Positions 1-8,974 of a stretch of DNA of 64,000 nucleotides are shown piece after piece. Origin of the DNA: Hexactinellida sp. DTS-2022 (lineage: Eukaryota; Porifera; Hexactinellida); the NCBI GenBank assembly GCA_028753945.1, contig JAPNXP010000001.1, positions 13,692,501 to 13,756,500 of the forward strand, written 5' to 3'. Each line of letters begins with the position of its first letter. Within the stretch, counting starts at the first letter, position 1. The notes below the pieces were generated by a model. It was not told where the DNA came from and searched no databases. It saw only the letters and a program-made list of their open reading frames with translations. A program made the translations under genes and the position numbers.

Positions 1-328
1 CTGGAATATATTGACGAAGAGATGATAATACGGCTGTATACAAATTTTCGTTTTTGCTTGTCATTAATATATGTAATGCTGGTATAGCATGTCCTTTATA
101 TTGTATGAAAATGGTAAAAAGCTGGTAAAAAATATGAGGTACTACCTTGAAAGTCCCGTCAAAATGGATTGTAATTAGTTCCACGAGTTTTGATATCAAA
201 AGATTAGTGGCGAACAATATTGCTGTATCATTTCCATCTCTAATAGTTAGTCTGTGATCGCTGGAGAAGGGGGAGTCTATCATGGAGTTCGATAAACTCC
301 TCTGGAGATATCGGCAGCTTAGGAAGTT
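1..328. other. Left-edge sequence, no gene recognised
   Basis: No complete gene is visible. On the minus strand about 249-328 is open in a different frame from the pseudo-exon to its right (it reads ...LPKLPISPEEFIEL...), so it may be the frameshifted continuation of that exon or a separate exon. The remainder is AT-rich and unassigned. Confidence 0.3.
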
Positions 329-960
329 CTACCCTTCGTCTTTACACATCGAACTTTCAAGTTTCTTAAATGTTAGAGAAGATGCTCCATCTGCATTGCG
401 ACATTCGTTGTTGAAGATTTCTCTTAAACCATCTGTATATGATTCTGCTGTACGTTTTATTCTATTTGCTAGGACAATCAGGGGTTTATCTAGGATTTTC
501 GTTGCTTGCACTTTATTATGGAGGTAGAAATTTCCGGCACCCTAAAGGTATTAGCCATAATACATAATCAGTATAATTCAATGATGCGGCACTATTTTAA
601 GGAGGTAAATTGCTACGGTGCACAACGGTTGTCTATCCAAGCATTTCTGGACCAGAAAATCTGGCCATACACCCGGCAGCTAATTAAATGTCAACCCGCA
701 CCTAAATCGTTTCGAAAATCACGCACTTTTTGACCACAACTGATGCCTAACCGGCACTTTGAAGTGCCGGCCTGGCACCTAGATAAACCCCTGAGGACAA
801 TACTATCTGACATGTATTCAGAACGAGAATGGTTATGCGCTTTTGTAACCTCTAATAAAGACCTTATGGCAGGAATCTTCGCCAATCCTAGTCAATTACA
901 TTGCTTTGCAAGAGTGCTCGGAGGTAAATATATACCATTTGATTCGCGATTTTTGGTATA
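329..960 (-). pseudogene. FLYWCH-like zinc-finger exon remnant, split by a hAT MITE
   Basis: Reading right to left and skipping the MITE at 479-793 (keeping one copy of its 8-bp target duplication), the minus strand gives one reading frame across the insertion site: ...KIPAIRSLLEVTKAHNHSR..., then ...IVLANRIKRTAESYTDG.... The T-K-A-H-N-H motif followed by a basic helix resembles the C-terminal end of FLYWCH zinc fingers, which bind DNA and occur in MULE-type transposases and regulators. An in-frame TGA sits just before L-G-L-A-K-I here, while the copy at 8472-8645 has a Cys codon there. Broken by both stop and insertion. The family assignment rests on a short motif and could be wrong. Confidence 0.4.
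479..793. mobile_element. hAT-type MITE, family H1 (8-bp TSD AGGACAAT)
   Basis: A 315-bp element with terminal inverted repeats CAGGGGTTTATCTAGG and CCTAGATAAACCCCTG. It is flanked by perfect 8-bp direct repeats AGGACAAT at 471-478 and 794-801, the hallmark of hAT transposition. It has no coding capacity. It carries a short internal hairpin, CCGGCACTTTGAAGTGCCGG. Truncated relatives lie at 8203-8463 and 15335-15610, and a composite with the same ends is at 42829-45035. It interrupts the FLYWCH-like pseudo-exon. Confidence 0.9.
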
Positions 961-1316
961 CCTAGTATATCCATCTGATAGGTAGTTCAAAGAATTTAAC
1001 CGTTTGCCTTGAATGATTGAATATTCTATTCTAAACTGATTGCAAAATTTACAAATTACCTAGTATATATGTTGCAAAAGTGTTAAACAAAAATAGATGA
1101 CTTATTAATGAATGCAAAAATGCAAGTGTTATGATAAAACACCAATAAACTGCAATAAACCGACTTCAGACCAATTTATTGGCCTTTCGATCTTATTTCT
1201 ACTTACAGGCCTTTCGATCTTATCCCGCATCCCCCAATGAAAAGTTATATTTCCTCTTATTCAGTTTTCACCATTTTAATAATATCATTAAACAAACAAA
1301 TAAATATATATACAAA
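961..1316. other. 3' flank of NHL gene 1
   Basis: AT-rich flank with no gene. Read on the minus strand (downstream of the gene's stop), a candidate AATAAA polyadenylation signal lies at 1175-1180, about 140 bp after the stop codon. A short direct repeat GGCCTTTCGATCTTA occurs twice near 1181 and 1208. Confidence 0.5.
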
Positions 1317-2552
1317 TTAGAACCATTGAAGAGGATAATTAGCATTATTAGACGCGACACAAATGGTTCCTAATTTGGAGATACAAACTCCTCGTGGCTC
1401 GATAAACTCCCCTAAGGCATTTCCTTTCCTTCCCAAGGTGAGAATATGCTGTCCCGATTCCGTATACACCTTGATGGCATTATTCCCACAGTCGCTAATG
1501 ATGATATTGCCAGCTGAGTCCAAACAGAAGAAGGAAGGGTTAGCGACCAAACTGTCCCCTGTCCCAAGAGAGACACAGGAACTGAGGGGGTGTCCTTCTC
1601 GAGAGAAGAAATGGACACATTTGGGACTCCAGCCTAGCACCACGATTCGATCAGCTGACAGCTTAACGTCTCTTGGGTGATTCAGCTGTCCTATTCCGAT
1701 GCAGGACTTGAATTTGAGGAGTTTCGAGTATGCACACACTCTGTTGTTGTAGCAATCTGCAACTAACACATCTCCGTTAGTGTCGATACAGAGTCCATAG
1801 GGATAGTTAAACTCTCCTTCCTTGTTTCCTTTAGTTCCAGTTCTGTTGATGAGTTTGGAATCTTTCTTTCGGAACTGCAACAATGCATGGTGCCCTGCGT
1901 CGGTTACGAATATGGACTCTTTGTTAACAGCTATTCCATGTGGCCACTCCAGCTTATCATTACCGAATTGTGCCACAAACTCTCCCTTTAACGACACTAT
2001 TTGCACACGACTGCTCCCATAATCTGCTACGTACATTAGCTCAGTGGATTCATCGAATGCTATTCCTGCGGCTTTCAACTCATTAGCACCTTCACCATAC
2101 TTCCCAGCTGTTAATACCGGTTCTCGCTTGAGAGAATAGTCCGGTATCTCACACGGGACTATCTCTCCTAGCTCGGATATCAGCTGTCGGATTGTGTCCG
2201 TATTTTGACACCTTAAGACGGGACATAGGAATGTGGCAGATGGTCCCAGTTTCTTAATGCCCTGTTGGTAGGCTTGTTTGGCCTGTTCATGGAACTCAAG
2301 GTTTGGGTTTACCTTTATGCTCATTTCCATCATTTGTTGCTGTACCCTTTCCAGTTCTTCTATGGCAGCGATACGAGTGGCCTCTTTGTTCCTGTGGTCC
2401 TCTCGCAGCTCACGGACCCTCTGGAGGAGAGCGTCCCTCCTCGCGATCAGCTGATCGATTAGGGAACCAAATGTTTGGTGGATGATAGTGGCGACATTGT
2501 CGAAATGTGCCATTTTATCAAAAGTTACATTTGTAGGCATATTAGTGGCCAT
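1317..2552 (-). CDS. NHL-propeller protein, paralogue 1 (RING-less TRIM-like)
   Basis: Single uninterrupted 411-residue frame. Residues ~25-85 are charged and heptad-like (…RVRELREDHRNKEATR…), a likely coiled coil as in the TRIM family. Residues 86-150 are a linker with C110-P-V-x-R-C115, and 151-411 form six NHL repeats (motifs EF..P.GL, VAD..N.RV). No RING, B-box, signal peptide or membrane segment. The start is supported by ATGGCC preceded by AAA and by identity across all paralogues; a second Met is at residue 5. Blade-face residues: KAA/YGSS, EWPH/AGHH, NYPY/CYNN, NHPR/GWSP, ANPS/CGNN, EPR/SNNA. It shares four of these sets with paralogue 6. NHL propellers bind protein or RNA in known families; the ligand here is unknown. 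An E3-scaffold or receptor role is inference only. Confidence 0.88.
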   Translation of the reverse strand: MATNMPTNVTFDKMAHFDNVATIIHQTFGSLIDQLIARRDALLQRVRELREDHRNKEATRIAAIEELERVQQQMMEMSIKVNPNLEFHEQAKQAYQQGIKKLGPSATFLCPVLRCQNTDTIRQLISELGEIVPCEIPDYSLKREPVLTAGKYGEGANELKAAGIAFDESTELMYVADYGSSRVQIVSLKGEFVAQFGNDKLEWPHGIAVNKESIFVTDAGHHALLQFRKKDSKLINRTGTKGNKEGEFNYPYGLCIDTNGDVLVADCYNNRVCAYSKLLKFKSCIGIGQLNHPRDVKLSADRIVVLGWSPKCVHFFSREGHPLSSCVSLGTGDSLVANPSFFCLDSAGNIIISDCGNNAIKVYTESGQHILTLGRKGNALGEFIEPRGVCISKLGTICVASNNANYPLQWF

Positions 2553-2612
2553 TTTAGTTTCTGTTACTAATTGAGTTTATTCAAATAATATAATTAATCT
2601 AATGCAGATCTA

Positions 2613-2619
2613 TCTTATA
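2613..2619 (-). promoter_or_regulatory. TATA-like box of NHL gene 1
   Basis: On the minus strand this reads TATAAGA, 61-67 bp upstream of the ATG, so a start site about 30 bp below it would leave a short 5' leader. The same word is at 10269-10275, 17443-17449, 29954-29960, 35396-35402, 46837-46843, 51690-51696 and 59829-59835, ahead of the other intact genes. In unit 4 it is changed to TCTTATT (plus strand). Conservation could simply reflect recent duplication. Confidence 0.45.
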
Positions 2620-2652
2620 CTTGTGTAACTTGAGAATACCAAAGTACGTCAA

Positions 2653-2769
2653 TGGTTGCTATGGTGATAATTGGAAAGAAGGGAATTTTATTGGATAATT
2701 GTGTCTACTGTGACTCAATAAACCAATAAAATTCCCTAACTTTCCAGTAACCATAGCATAGCCAAACCA
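2653..2769. promoter_or_regulatory. Upstream inverted repeat of NHL gene 1
   Basis: Two ~45-bp arms, TGGTTGCTATGG...GGGAATTTTATTGG and CCAATAAAATTCCC...CCATAGC...CCAAACCA, face each other across a ~28-bp loop about 100 bp upstream of the ATG. The arms contain CCAAT boxes, the loop contains TGACTCA (AP-1 consensus), and just outside is TACGTCA (CRE/ATF-like). A matching structure stands before every intact gene. It may be a promoter module or a captured foldback element; binding is not shown. Confidence 0.6.
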
Positions 2770-2800
2770 TTGTATGAATAATACGGTATTAGAATTCTAA

Positions 2801-2820
2801 GCGCCAAAATAGTTGGCGCC
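2801..2820. promoter_or_regulatory. E2F-like palindrome upstream of gene 1
   Basis: GCGCCAAAATAGTTGGCGCC is an imperfect palindrome containing TTTTGGCGC on the minus strand, a match to the E2F consensus TTTSGCGC. Close copies: 5797-5816 (relic unit), 10452-10471, 23619-23638, 30137-30156, near 35579, near 47021 and 60012-60031. It is degenerate in unit 3. Confidence 0.3.
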
Positions 2821-3502
2821 TGAATTTATTCATTTATAAGTTAGTTTATTAGTTGCTAATCTTTCCCCGCCTAAACACAATCAGATCGAAATACTCTTGC
2901 CATTTATGTTCAGTGTACCATCTACCTTGAAATGAACGATTATATAACCCAAACATAGTGGTAGGGAATTGAAAGTTTGGTTGTATTGTTGGCCCATCTT
3001 TATTACTCGCTATATCATCGACATTATTATTTAAAGTAGCTAGTGATCCAGAATGGTAATCTTTTCTAAGTACAAGGTAGCTAGATATTTCGTCTCTGAG
3101 ACAGTGGAACTACCAGTTGTTGTTGAAACACTATCTATATTTCTTCTACTCTTTTCTCTACCATTATCCCAAAAGTCTTTAATAGTACGTTTCATTGACG
3201 CGCTAATGCTAACAAAAATATAAATTACTATATCAAAACTAATTAATTTTGTAAAATTACCTAAGTGTTGTGTTGATATAAGTATACATAAATATAGACA
3301 CAATTAGGAAAATCGGGATTTAAATAAAAGAACGATAATCCTAGCCAGTACATGGTTCAGTCTAGGAATGTCTAACCGGACATTGCCCGGGTATGCCCGG
3401 TTCTATCTACTCCTATGCATACGGCCCGTGTAAAAATTTAATCCGGCCCACCCAAACTTGCACTAAACATTTGCACTCTGTAATATAGACTATTTCTTCA
3501 TA
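2821..3502. other. Repeated intergenic block with MKRTI reading-frame relic
   Basis: No intact gene. The minus strand at 3040-3195 reads MKRTIKDFWDNGREKSRRN..., open for 51 codons to a stop. Short basic starts of this type occur in hAT/ZMYM-type transposases, so it may be the first exon of the decayed transposase further right. Degraded copies are at 6180-6319, 53424-53570 and 54010-54145. The right end holds a CGGCCCGTGTAAAAATTTAA terminal motif typical of the hAT copy (see 36053). Confidence 0.35.
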
Positions 3503-3602
3503 CAGGTAAACCTCCCAAAGCGGCACCTCCGAGTAGCGGCAATCTCCGAGAAGCGGCACAAAATTATTCTCCCGATGGATGCCGCTTTGGGAGTTTTACC
3601 TG
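3503..3602. mobile_element. 100-bp pogo/mariner-like MITE (TA TSD)
   Basis: Terminal inverted repeats CAGGTAAACCTCCCAAAGCG and its complement at the right end (CGCTTTGGGAGTTTTACCTG), flanked by TA on both sides. The empty site is visible at about 6604-6620, where CTTCATATTCCTAAACC runs uninterrupted, so the boundaries are certain. Confidence 0.88.
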
Positions 3603-4429
3603 TATTCCTAAACCACAATTCAATTACTTTCATACTGAGTGTCAAATATCAATTGATTTGACATATCGAGGATTCTTGTTGATTTTGAATAACAGACAGG
3701 TGCTGTGATAATAATCCTTAGCGGTGTCATGATTTAGATGTGTTTCTTAACCTTTTCTGTTCAATTTCCGCTGGGATATTATACCCTAACCTATCTGTCC
3801 CTTTATCAATTAGCCTATATGGCCCAGCTAAATATTTGAGGAACCCAATGTGTCCCGCAATTAATTCGAGTTGTGCACCCTGATCTATACTTTTCGTTTT
3901 TGTATGTATATGTTTGTGTGTCTGAACTTTCCATCTGTCAACGCTTTGAGTCCTTTGTGTGAAGCGTACTAAATGCTGCTGTATTATTAAGATTATTATT
4001 TTTGTCACACAAAGAAGAATCATTATTTTCCGATCCTATGTTAATTCGGCCATCTGCCGAGTCTCTAGCTCTAATAGTCCACCAGTGGGCATAAGGCACA
4101 AGCTGAATTATTAGAGACTATATTAGAAATAGTTGTTTTGGGACTCAGAGTAGACTACAGTCGAAATCTTTTTTAAAAAACCAATTCTTTGCATGGAAAT
4201 AAGGTAGAAAATCCGATAGTTAGAATAAACCGATTGTAAATATATCAAAATAGAAATTTCTTACACATTTAAATTATTAGTTAGTTACTAAAAACCGATT
4301 ACGTTAGTTAGAAACCCGTTATTAGAAATTCCGGGTTCGACTGTATTAGAGTGACAGACTACAAATCTATAATTCAATCCTTTGAGCTTTGTCCTTAAAT
4401 TTCTCGATTAATTTCTCGGTTTCGATTAA
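3603..4429. other. Unidentified conserved intergenic block
   Basis: Repeated in most units (about 6600-7400, 11030-12120, 17990-18740, 24190-25080, 54440-55230). Minus-strand frames read YLAGPYRLIDKG... and LVPYAHWW..., which I do not recognise with confidence. They probably belong to the decayed mobile element that fills this part of every unit. Confidence 0.4.
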
Positions 4430-5075
4430 AGTCATCCAAGGTCGCCAAGCATCTCATCCTCTATAGTGGAACGGAGATAGGTTTTGATAAGCTTTTCACC
4501 ATGGAAGTCTTATATAGACTATAGTAGGTTTGCAAAGAGGGAAAGACACACTACGAAGTCCGTGTCCACAAAGTTTAAGATTGCCTCTGCTCTTTTCCTT
4601 ATTCACCGCTCGTGTCCTCGAAAAGAACTCCACGGTCTCTAAACTACTTCAGCTTTCGATCTGACAAACCATCTTGTCATACTTAGGCTCTTGAGTTCCT
4701 TCATCTGTAGACTGTGTCCATGTTCGTTAGCTCATTACGTTACAGCTCTTTTGCATTTCGAGGAACTTGTCATGTGGAACAGTAGATGAGAAAACTTGTG
4801 AAGTCAGAAATAGAATTAACAACTAGATTCAACCTGTGGCCCAACAATGGATAAAACACCCTTTGGGCAAATGCTCTCTCTCATCCACTGTTGCACGCCG
4901 TGGAGGCGATAAATCTTGATTGTCGCGAGTACCTCCGTAAGCTTGTTTGTGATGGCGGCCATTGTCCCGTGAAAAGTTATAGAATTCCTCCCTGATGGCT
5001 CCCTACACACACGTAACGAATACACAAATATATCTGCTCGCGTTTGCCACTGTCCCGAGTCTCGTCGCACATAAA
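4430..5075 (-). pseudogene. hAT transposase relic (ZMYM1/DUF4371 type), unit 1
   Basis: Reading right to left with several frame changes, the sequence gives the order expected of a DUF4371-type hAT transposase: R-R-D-S-G-Q... / EQIYLCIRYV-like, then AITNKLTEVL, then a MREHLPKG / FIHCW-type stretch (clearest in the copy at 36811), and further left a KFLEMQ-like and VLETVEFFSRT-like region. Frameshifts and stops make it non-functional. Copies sit in nearly every unit, so the insertion predates the tandem duplication. Confidence 0.6.
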
Positions 5076-5267
5076 GGAGAATAAGTGCGCTTGGTTAATC
5101 TCAGCCTTATACATTGCTTATCATCATCTGGACGAGTAATGGAGAGGATCTCGCCTTGGATGTTATGGTGGGTGTATTTGCAAAACAGGGTCGGGGCAAT
5201 CCTCCTGTGGAGAGTGCCAAAATAATAATATAGGCTAATGGGAACGCCTTAGGTAAATCAATGTGAT

Positions 5268-5645
5268 CTACTGAGTCCCTAAATATGAATTCCCATTTCC
5301 CATTCGCCAATAATATATTTCATATGTATAAAACTAACTAATCTCGAGATTTTAACAATATTACCATATATGGAAAGGTGTGAGAATCGTATAACTTACA
5401 TTCCACAAATTTTTTCGATAAACCAATATGACCGTTGGACTCCCAAAATATGATTTCCTGTACGAAAATGATACATTTCATGTGGATAAAGTTAAGTAAT
5501 CTCGAGATTTTAACAAAATTACCATATATGGAAGGGTGTAAAAATCGCATAACTTACATTCCACAAATATTTTCGATAAACCAATATTACCGTTGGACTC
5601 CCAAAATATGACTTCCTATACGACAATAATACATTTCCTATGTCT
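5268..5645. repeat. 158-bp tandem repeat, about 2.3 copies
   Basis: ATCTCGAGATTTTAACA recurs at 5341 and 5499, with matching sequence (CCATATATGGAA, CATTCCACAAAT, CGTTGGACTCCCAAAATATG) at the same offset. The stretch 5268-5340 resembles the end of a further degenerate copy. It lies inside a block whose ends (GGGGCAATCCTCCTGTGG near 5196 and CCCTATATTAAAGAAGTCCC near 5730) are adjacent, in inverse orientation, at 26.0-26.1 kb, so this appears to be an expanded insert unique to unit 1. Confidence 0.7.
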
Positions 5646-5751
5646 AGCATTAGCGGATTACGGGATATCAATAAGTAACAATACTGTTTTAGGCCTACGC
5701 TAATTTTACCGTAAAACGAAGTTTACAGTCCCTATATTAAAGAAGTCCCTG

Positions 5752-7430
5752 CCATAGCATAGCCAAACCAATGTTTGAATAATATTAGAATTATACGCGC
5801 CAAAATAGTTGGCGCCTGAATTTATTCATTTATAAGTTAGTTTCTTAGTTTCTAATCTTTTCCCGCCTAAACACAATCAGATCCAATTATGGCGCCTAAA
5901 TCTACTATTCAATTCGTTTGTTCGGATTTTGTTTTAAAGTGACTGGAGAATAGAAACAGCATTTATATTTGAGATAGAAAATAACTTCCCAATTGTATAA
6001 ATTGGTAAACAAGTATGCTGAAGTATGCTGCCATTTATGTTCAGTGTACCATCTACCTTGAAATGATCGATTATATAACCCAAACATAGTGGTAGGGAAT
6101 TTAAAGTTTTGTTGTATTGTTGGCCCATCTTTATTCTTCGCTATATCATCGCATTATTATATAAAGTAGCTAGTGATCCAGAATGGTAATCTTTTCTAAG
6201 TACAAGCTAGCTAGATATTTCGAGACAGTGGAACTACCAGTTGTTGTTGAAACACTATCTATATTTCTTCTACTCTTTTCTCTACCATTATACCAAAAGT
6301 ATTTAATAGTACGTTTCATTGACGCGCAAATGCTGACAAATATAAATTACTATATCAAAACTAATTAATTTTGTAAAATTACCTAAGTGTTGTGTTGATA
6401 TAAGTATACATAAATATAGACACAATTAGGAAAATCGGGATTTTAATATAAGAACGATAATCCTAGCCAGTACATGGTTCAATCTAGGAATGTCTAACCG
6501 GTTATGCCCGGGTCTATCTACGCCTATGCATACGCCCGCGTAAAAATTTAATCCGGCCCACCCAAACTTGCACTAACTTTTGCACTCTGTAATTTATACT
6601 ATTTCTTCATATTCCTAAACCACAATTCAATTACTTTCCCTACTGAGTGTCAAATATCAATTTATTTGACATATCGAGGATTCTTGTTGATTTTGAATGC
6701 CAGACAGGTGCATGTGATAATAATCCTTAGCGGTGTCATGATTTAGATGTGTTTCTTAACCTTTTCTGTTCAATTTCCGCTTGGATATTATACTCCAATC
6801 TATCTCTCCCTTTATGAATTAGCTTATATGGCCCGGCTAAATATTTGAGGAACCCAATGTGGCCCGAAATTAAATCGAGTTGTGCTATAATGTTCGTTTT
6901 TGTATGTATATGTTTGTTCGTCTTGAACTTTCCATCTGTGAACGCTTTGAGTCCTTTGTGTAAAGCGTACTAAATGTTGCTGTACTATTAAGATTATTAT
7001 CTTTGTCACAAGGAAGAATCATTATTTTCCGATCCTTTGTTAATTCGGCCATCTCCCGAGTCTCTAGCTCTAATAGCCACCAGTGGGCATAAGGCACAAG
7101 CTGGAATATTAGAGACTATATTAGTAATAGTTGTTTTGGACGTAGAGTAGACTACAGTCGAAATCTTTATTTTTTTAACCAATTCTTTGCATGGAAATTA
7201 AGTAAGAGAAATCCGATAGTTAGAATAAACCGATTGTAAATATATCAAAATAGAAATTTCTTACGCATTTAGAATTATTAGTTGGTTACTAAAAACCGAT
7301 TACTTTAGTTACAAAACCGGTGTTAGAAATTCCGGTTCGACTGTGTTAGAGTGACAGACGACAAATCTATAATTCAATCCTTTGAACTTTGTCCTTAAAT
7401 TTTTCGATGAATTTCTCGACGCTTTTTCTA
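5752..7430. repeat. Relic array unit lacking its NHL gene
   Basis: Begins with the right arm of the upstream inverted repeat (CCATAGCATAGCCAAACCA) and the E2F-like palindrome, then repeats the block seen at 2790-4430, in the same order, including the MKRTI relic at 6180-6319. No NHL coding sequence or left hairpin arm precedes it. The simplest reading is a unit whose gene and promoter were deleted. Confidence 0.6.
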
Positions 7431-7786
7431 AAAGAACGAATATTCGAATATTCGTTCGTTTGGATGTCTAAGCATTAAATTAATTTCAAGACACAAAATA
7501 CTTTGGAAAATAGATCTTTGTTAATGTTGAAATGGTTAAATAATACCGAATTTTAAGTAGGAATAAGTTCGAAAACTTATCAAGTAGGATTAAGTTCGAA
7601 TATATTTCTGAAGTAGGAATAAGTTGAATCCTTATTAATTTGGAATAACCTAGAAAACCCATGCATGAATTATCAGATTTAGTATTTAATAAATATGATG
7701 TATGACTGGACAAAAAGATATGGAGTAAATATATACTAACAAGATATTATATTTATAAATAGATTAAGAAGTTATTAAATGAATCA
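7431..7786. other. AT-rich spacer shared with 14300-14520
   Basis: Contains two or three degenerate copies of AAGTAGGAATAAGTTCGAA and no gene. The same sequence precedes the second MDM2-type RING relic. Confidence 0.5.
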
Positions 7787-8190
7787 TTAGACTAATAGAG
7801 CAGTATTCTGCTGAAAGGCCCTCATAATCCCAACAATCTTCTCACGACAGATAGGACAGTCATGTTTCAACTGGTATAATCTATTTGCACAACTTTCGCA
7901 AAAACCAGCATGTGCATTACTTTCATGCAGTAAGGAAAAAATTTCTCCATGCTTCCCAAGGCATAGGCGCAAACTTTTGACCTGTAGCCAAAAGTGCCAG
8001 TGGTGCACCTCAATACAAAGTACAGGTGTACCTAGCACCACCTGCACCACCGTACTTTGCGCCTATGTCCCAAGGCACACATGACACTTGATCTCTCAAA
8101 ATTCGTCATCTCTGGATGAAACTGAATCTTCCTTATCTGATAGCCCTGTTTGATCACTTGATGTATTTTGCATACTTTGATTTTGACAGC
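7787..8190 (-). pseudogene. MDM2-type RING finger exon, broken by a MITE (copy A)
   Basis: With the MITE at 7962-8067 skipped and one 8-bp target copy kept, the minus strand reads C-H-V-C-L-G, then H-E-S-N-A-H-A-G-F-C-E-S-C-A-N-R-L and D-C-P-I-C-R-E-K-I. The order of zinc ligands (CxxC, H, H, CxxC, CPxC) and the short hydrophobic-aromatic tail match the C-terminal RING of the MDM2/MDM4 family, E3 ligases that act on p53. The MITE falls directly after the first CxxC, and an in-frame TGA lies five codons before it. Upstream sequence is Ser/Asp-rich (SDKEDSVSS). A complete exon end without the rest of the gene: a pseudogene fragment. Confidence 0.7.
7962..8067. mobile_element. 106-bp hAT-like MITE inside the RING exon (copy A)
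   Basis: Inverted ends CATAGGCGCAAA and TTTGCGCCTATG, flanked by perfect 8-bp direct repeats TCCCAAGG at 7954-7961 and 8068-8075. No coding capacity. Confidence 0.88.
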
Positions 8191-8202
8191 CCATCGTAAT
8201 TT

Positions 8203-8463
8203 CCAGCACCCTAAAGGCATTAGCCATATTACATAATCAGTATAATTCAATGATGCGGCATTATTGTAAGGAGGTAATACTGCTACGGTGCACAACGGTT
8301 GTCTATCCAAGCATTTCTGGACCAGAAAATCTGGCCATACATCCGGCAGCTAATTAAATGTCAACCCGCACCTAAATCGTTTCGGAAATCACGCACTTTT
8401 TTACCACAACTGATGCCTAACCGGCACTTTGAAGTGCCGGCCAGGCACCTAGATAAACCCCTG
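8203..8463. mobile_element. H1 hAT MITE, left end deleted
   Basis: Matches 532-793 and keeps the right end CCTAGATAAACCCCTG and the right target copy AGGACAAT (8464-8471). The left terminus is missing; a deletion has joined it to the RING relic at about 8197. Confidence 0.8.
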
Positions 8464-8471
8464 AGGACAAT

Positions 8472-8645
8472 ACTATCTGACATGTATTCTGAACGAGAAT
8501 GGTTATGCGCTTTTGTAACCTCTAATATAGACCTTATGGCAGGAATTTTCGCCAATCCTAGACATTTACATTGCTTTGCAAGAGTGCATTGGAGGTAAAT
8601 ATATACCATTTGATTCGCTATTTTTGGTATACCTAGTATATCCAT
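8472..8645 (-). pseudogene. FLYWCH-like exon remnant (copy 2)
   Basis: Best preserved copy: the minus strand is open from 8645 through ...YLQCTLAKQCKCLGLAKI... and ...VTKAHNHSRSEYMSDSIV, giving the Cys pair and H-N-H expected of a FLYWCH finger. The rest of the exon was lost with the left half of the MITE. Confidence 0.4.
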
Positions 8646-8974
8646 CTGATAGGTAGTTCAAAGAATTTAACCGTTTGCCTTGAATGATTGAATATTCCAT
8701 TCTAAACTGATTGCAAAATTTACAAATTACCTAGTATATATGTTGCAAAAGTGTTGAACAAAAATAGATGACTTATTAATGAATGCAAATGCAAGTGTTA
8801 TGATAAAACACCAATAAACCGACTTCAGACCAATTTATTGGCCTTTCGATCTTATTTCTACTTACAGGCCTTTCGATCTTATCCCTCATCCCCCAATGAA
8901 AGTTTTATTTCCTCTTATTCAGTTTTCACCATTTTAATAATATCAATAAACAAACAAATAAATATATATACAAA
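8646..8974. other. 3' flank of NHL gene 2
   Basis: Closely matches 980-1316, including the minus-strand AATAAA candidate at the CCAATTTATTGG stretch (about 8830-8842). No gene. Confidence 0.5.

Noticed and set aside
1363-1680. Plus-strand open frames of 60-130 codons opposite every NHL gene
   Set aside because: They are antisense shadows of the conserved propeller coding sequence and change with it.
3727-4023. Retroelement integrase-like tail (YLAGPYRLIDKG) in repeated blocks
   Set aside because: A short resemblance only; no catalytic motif or neighbouring polyprotein, and the block tracks the hAT relic. Left unassigned.
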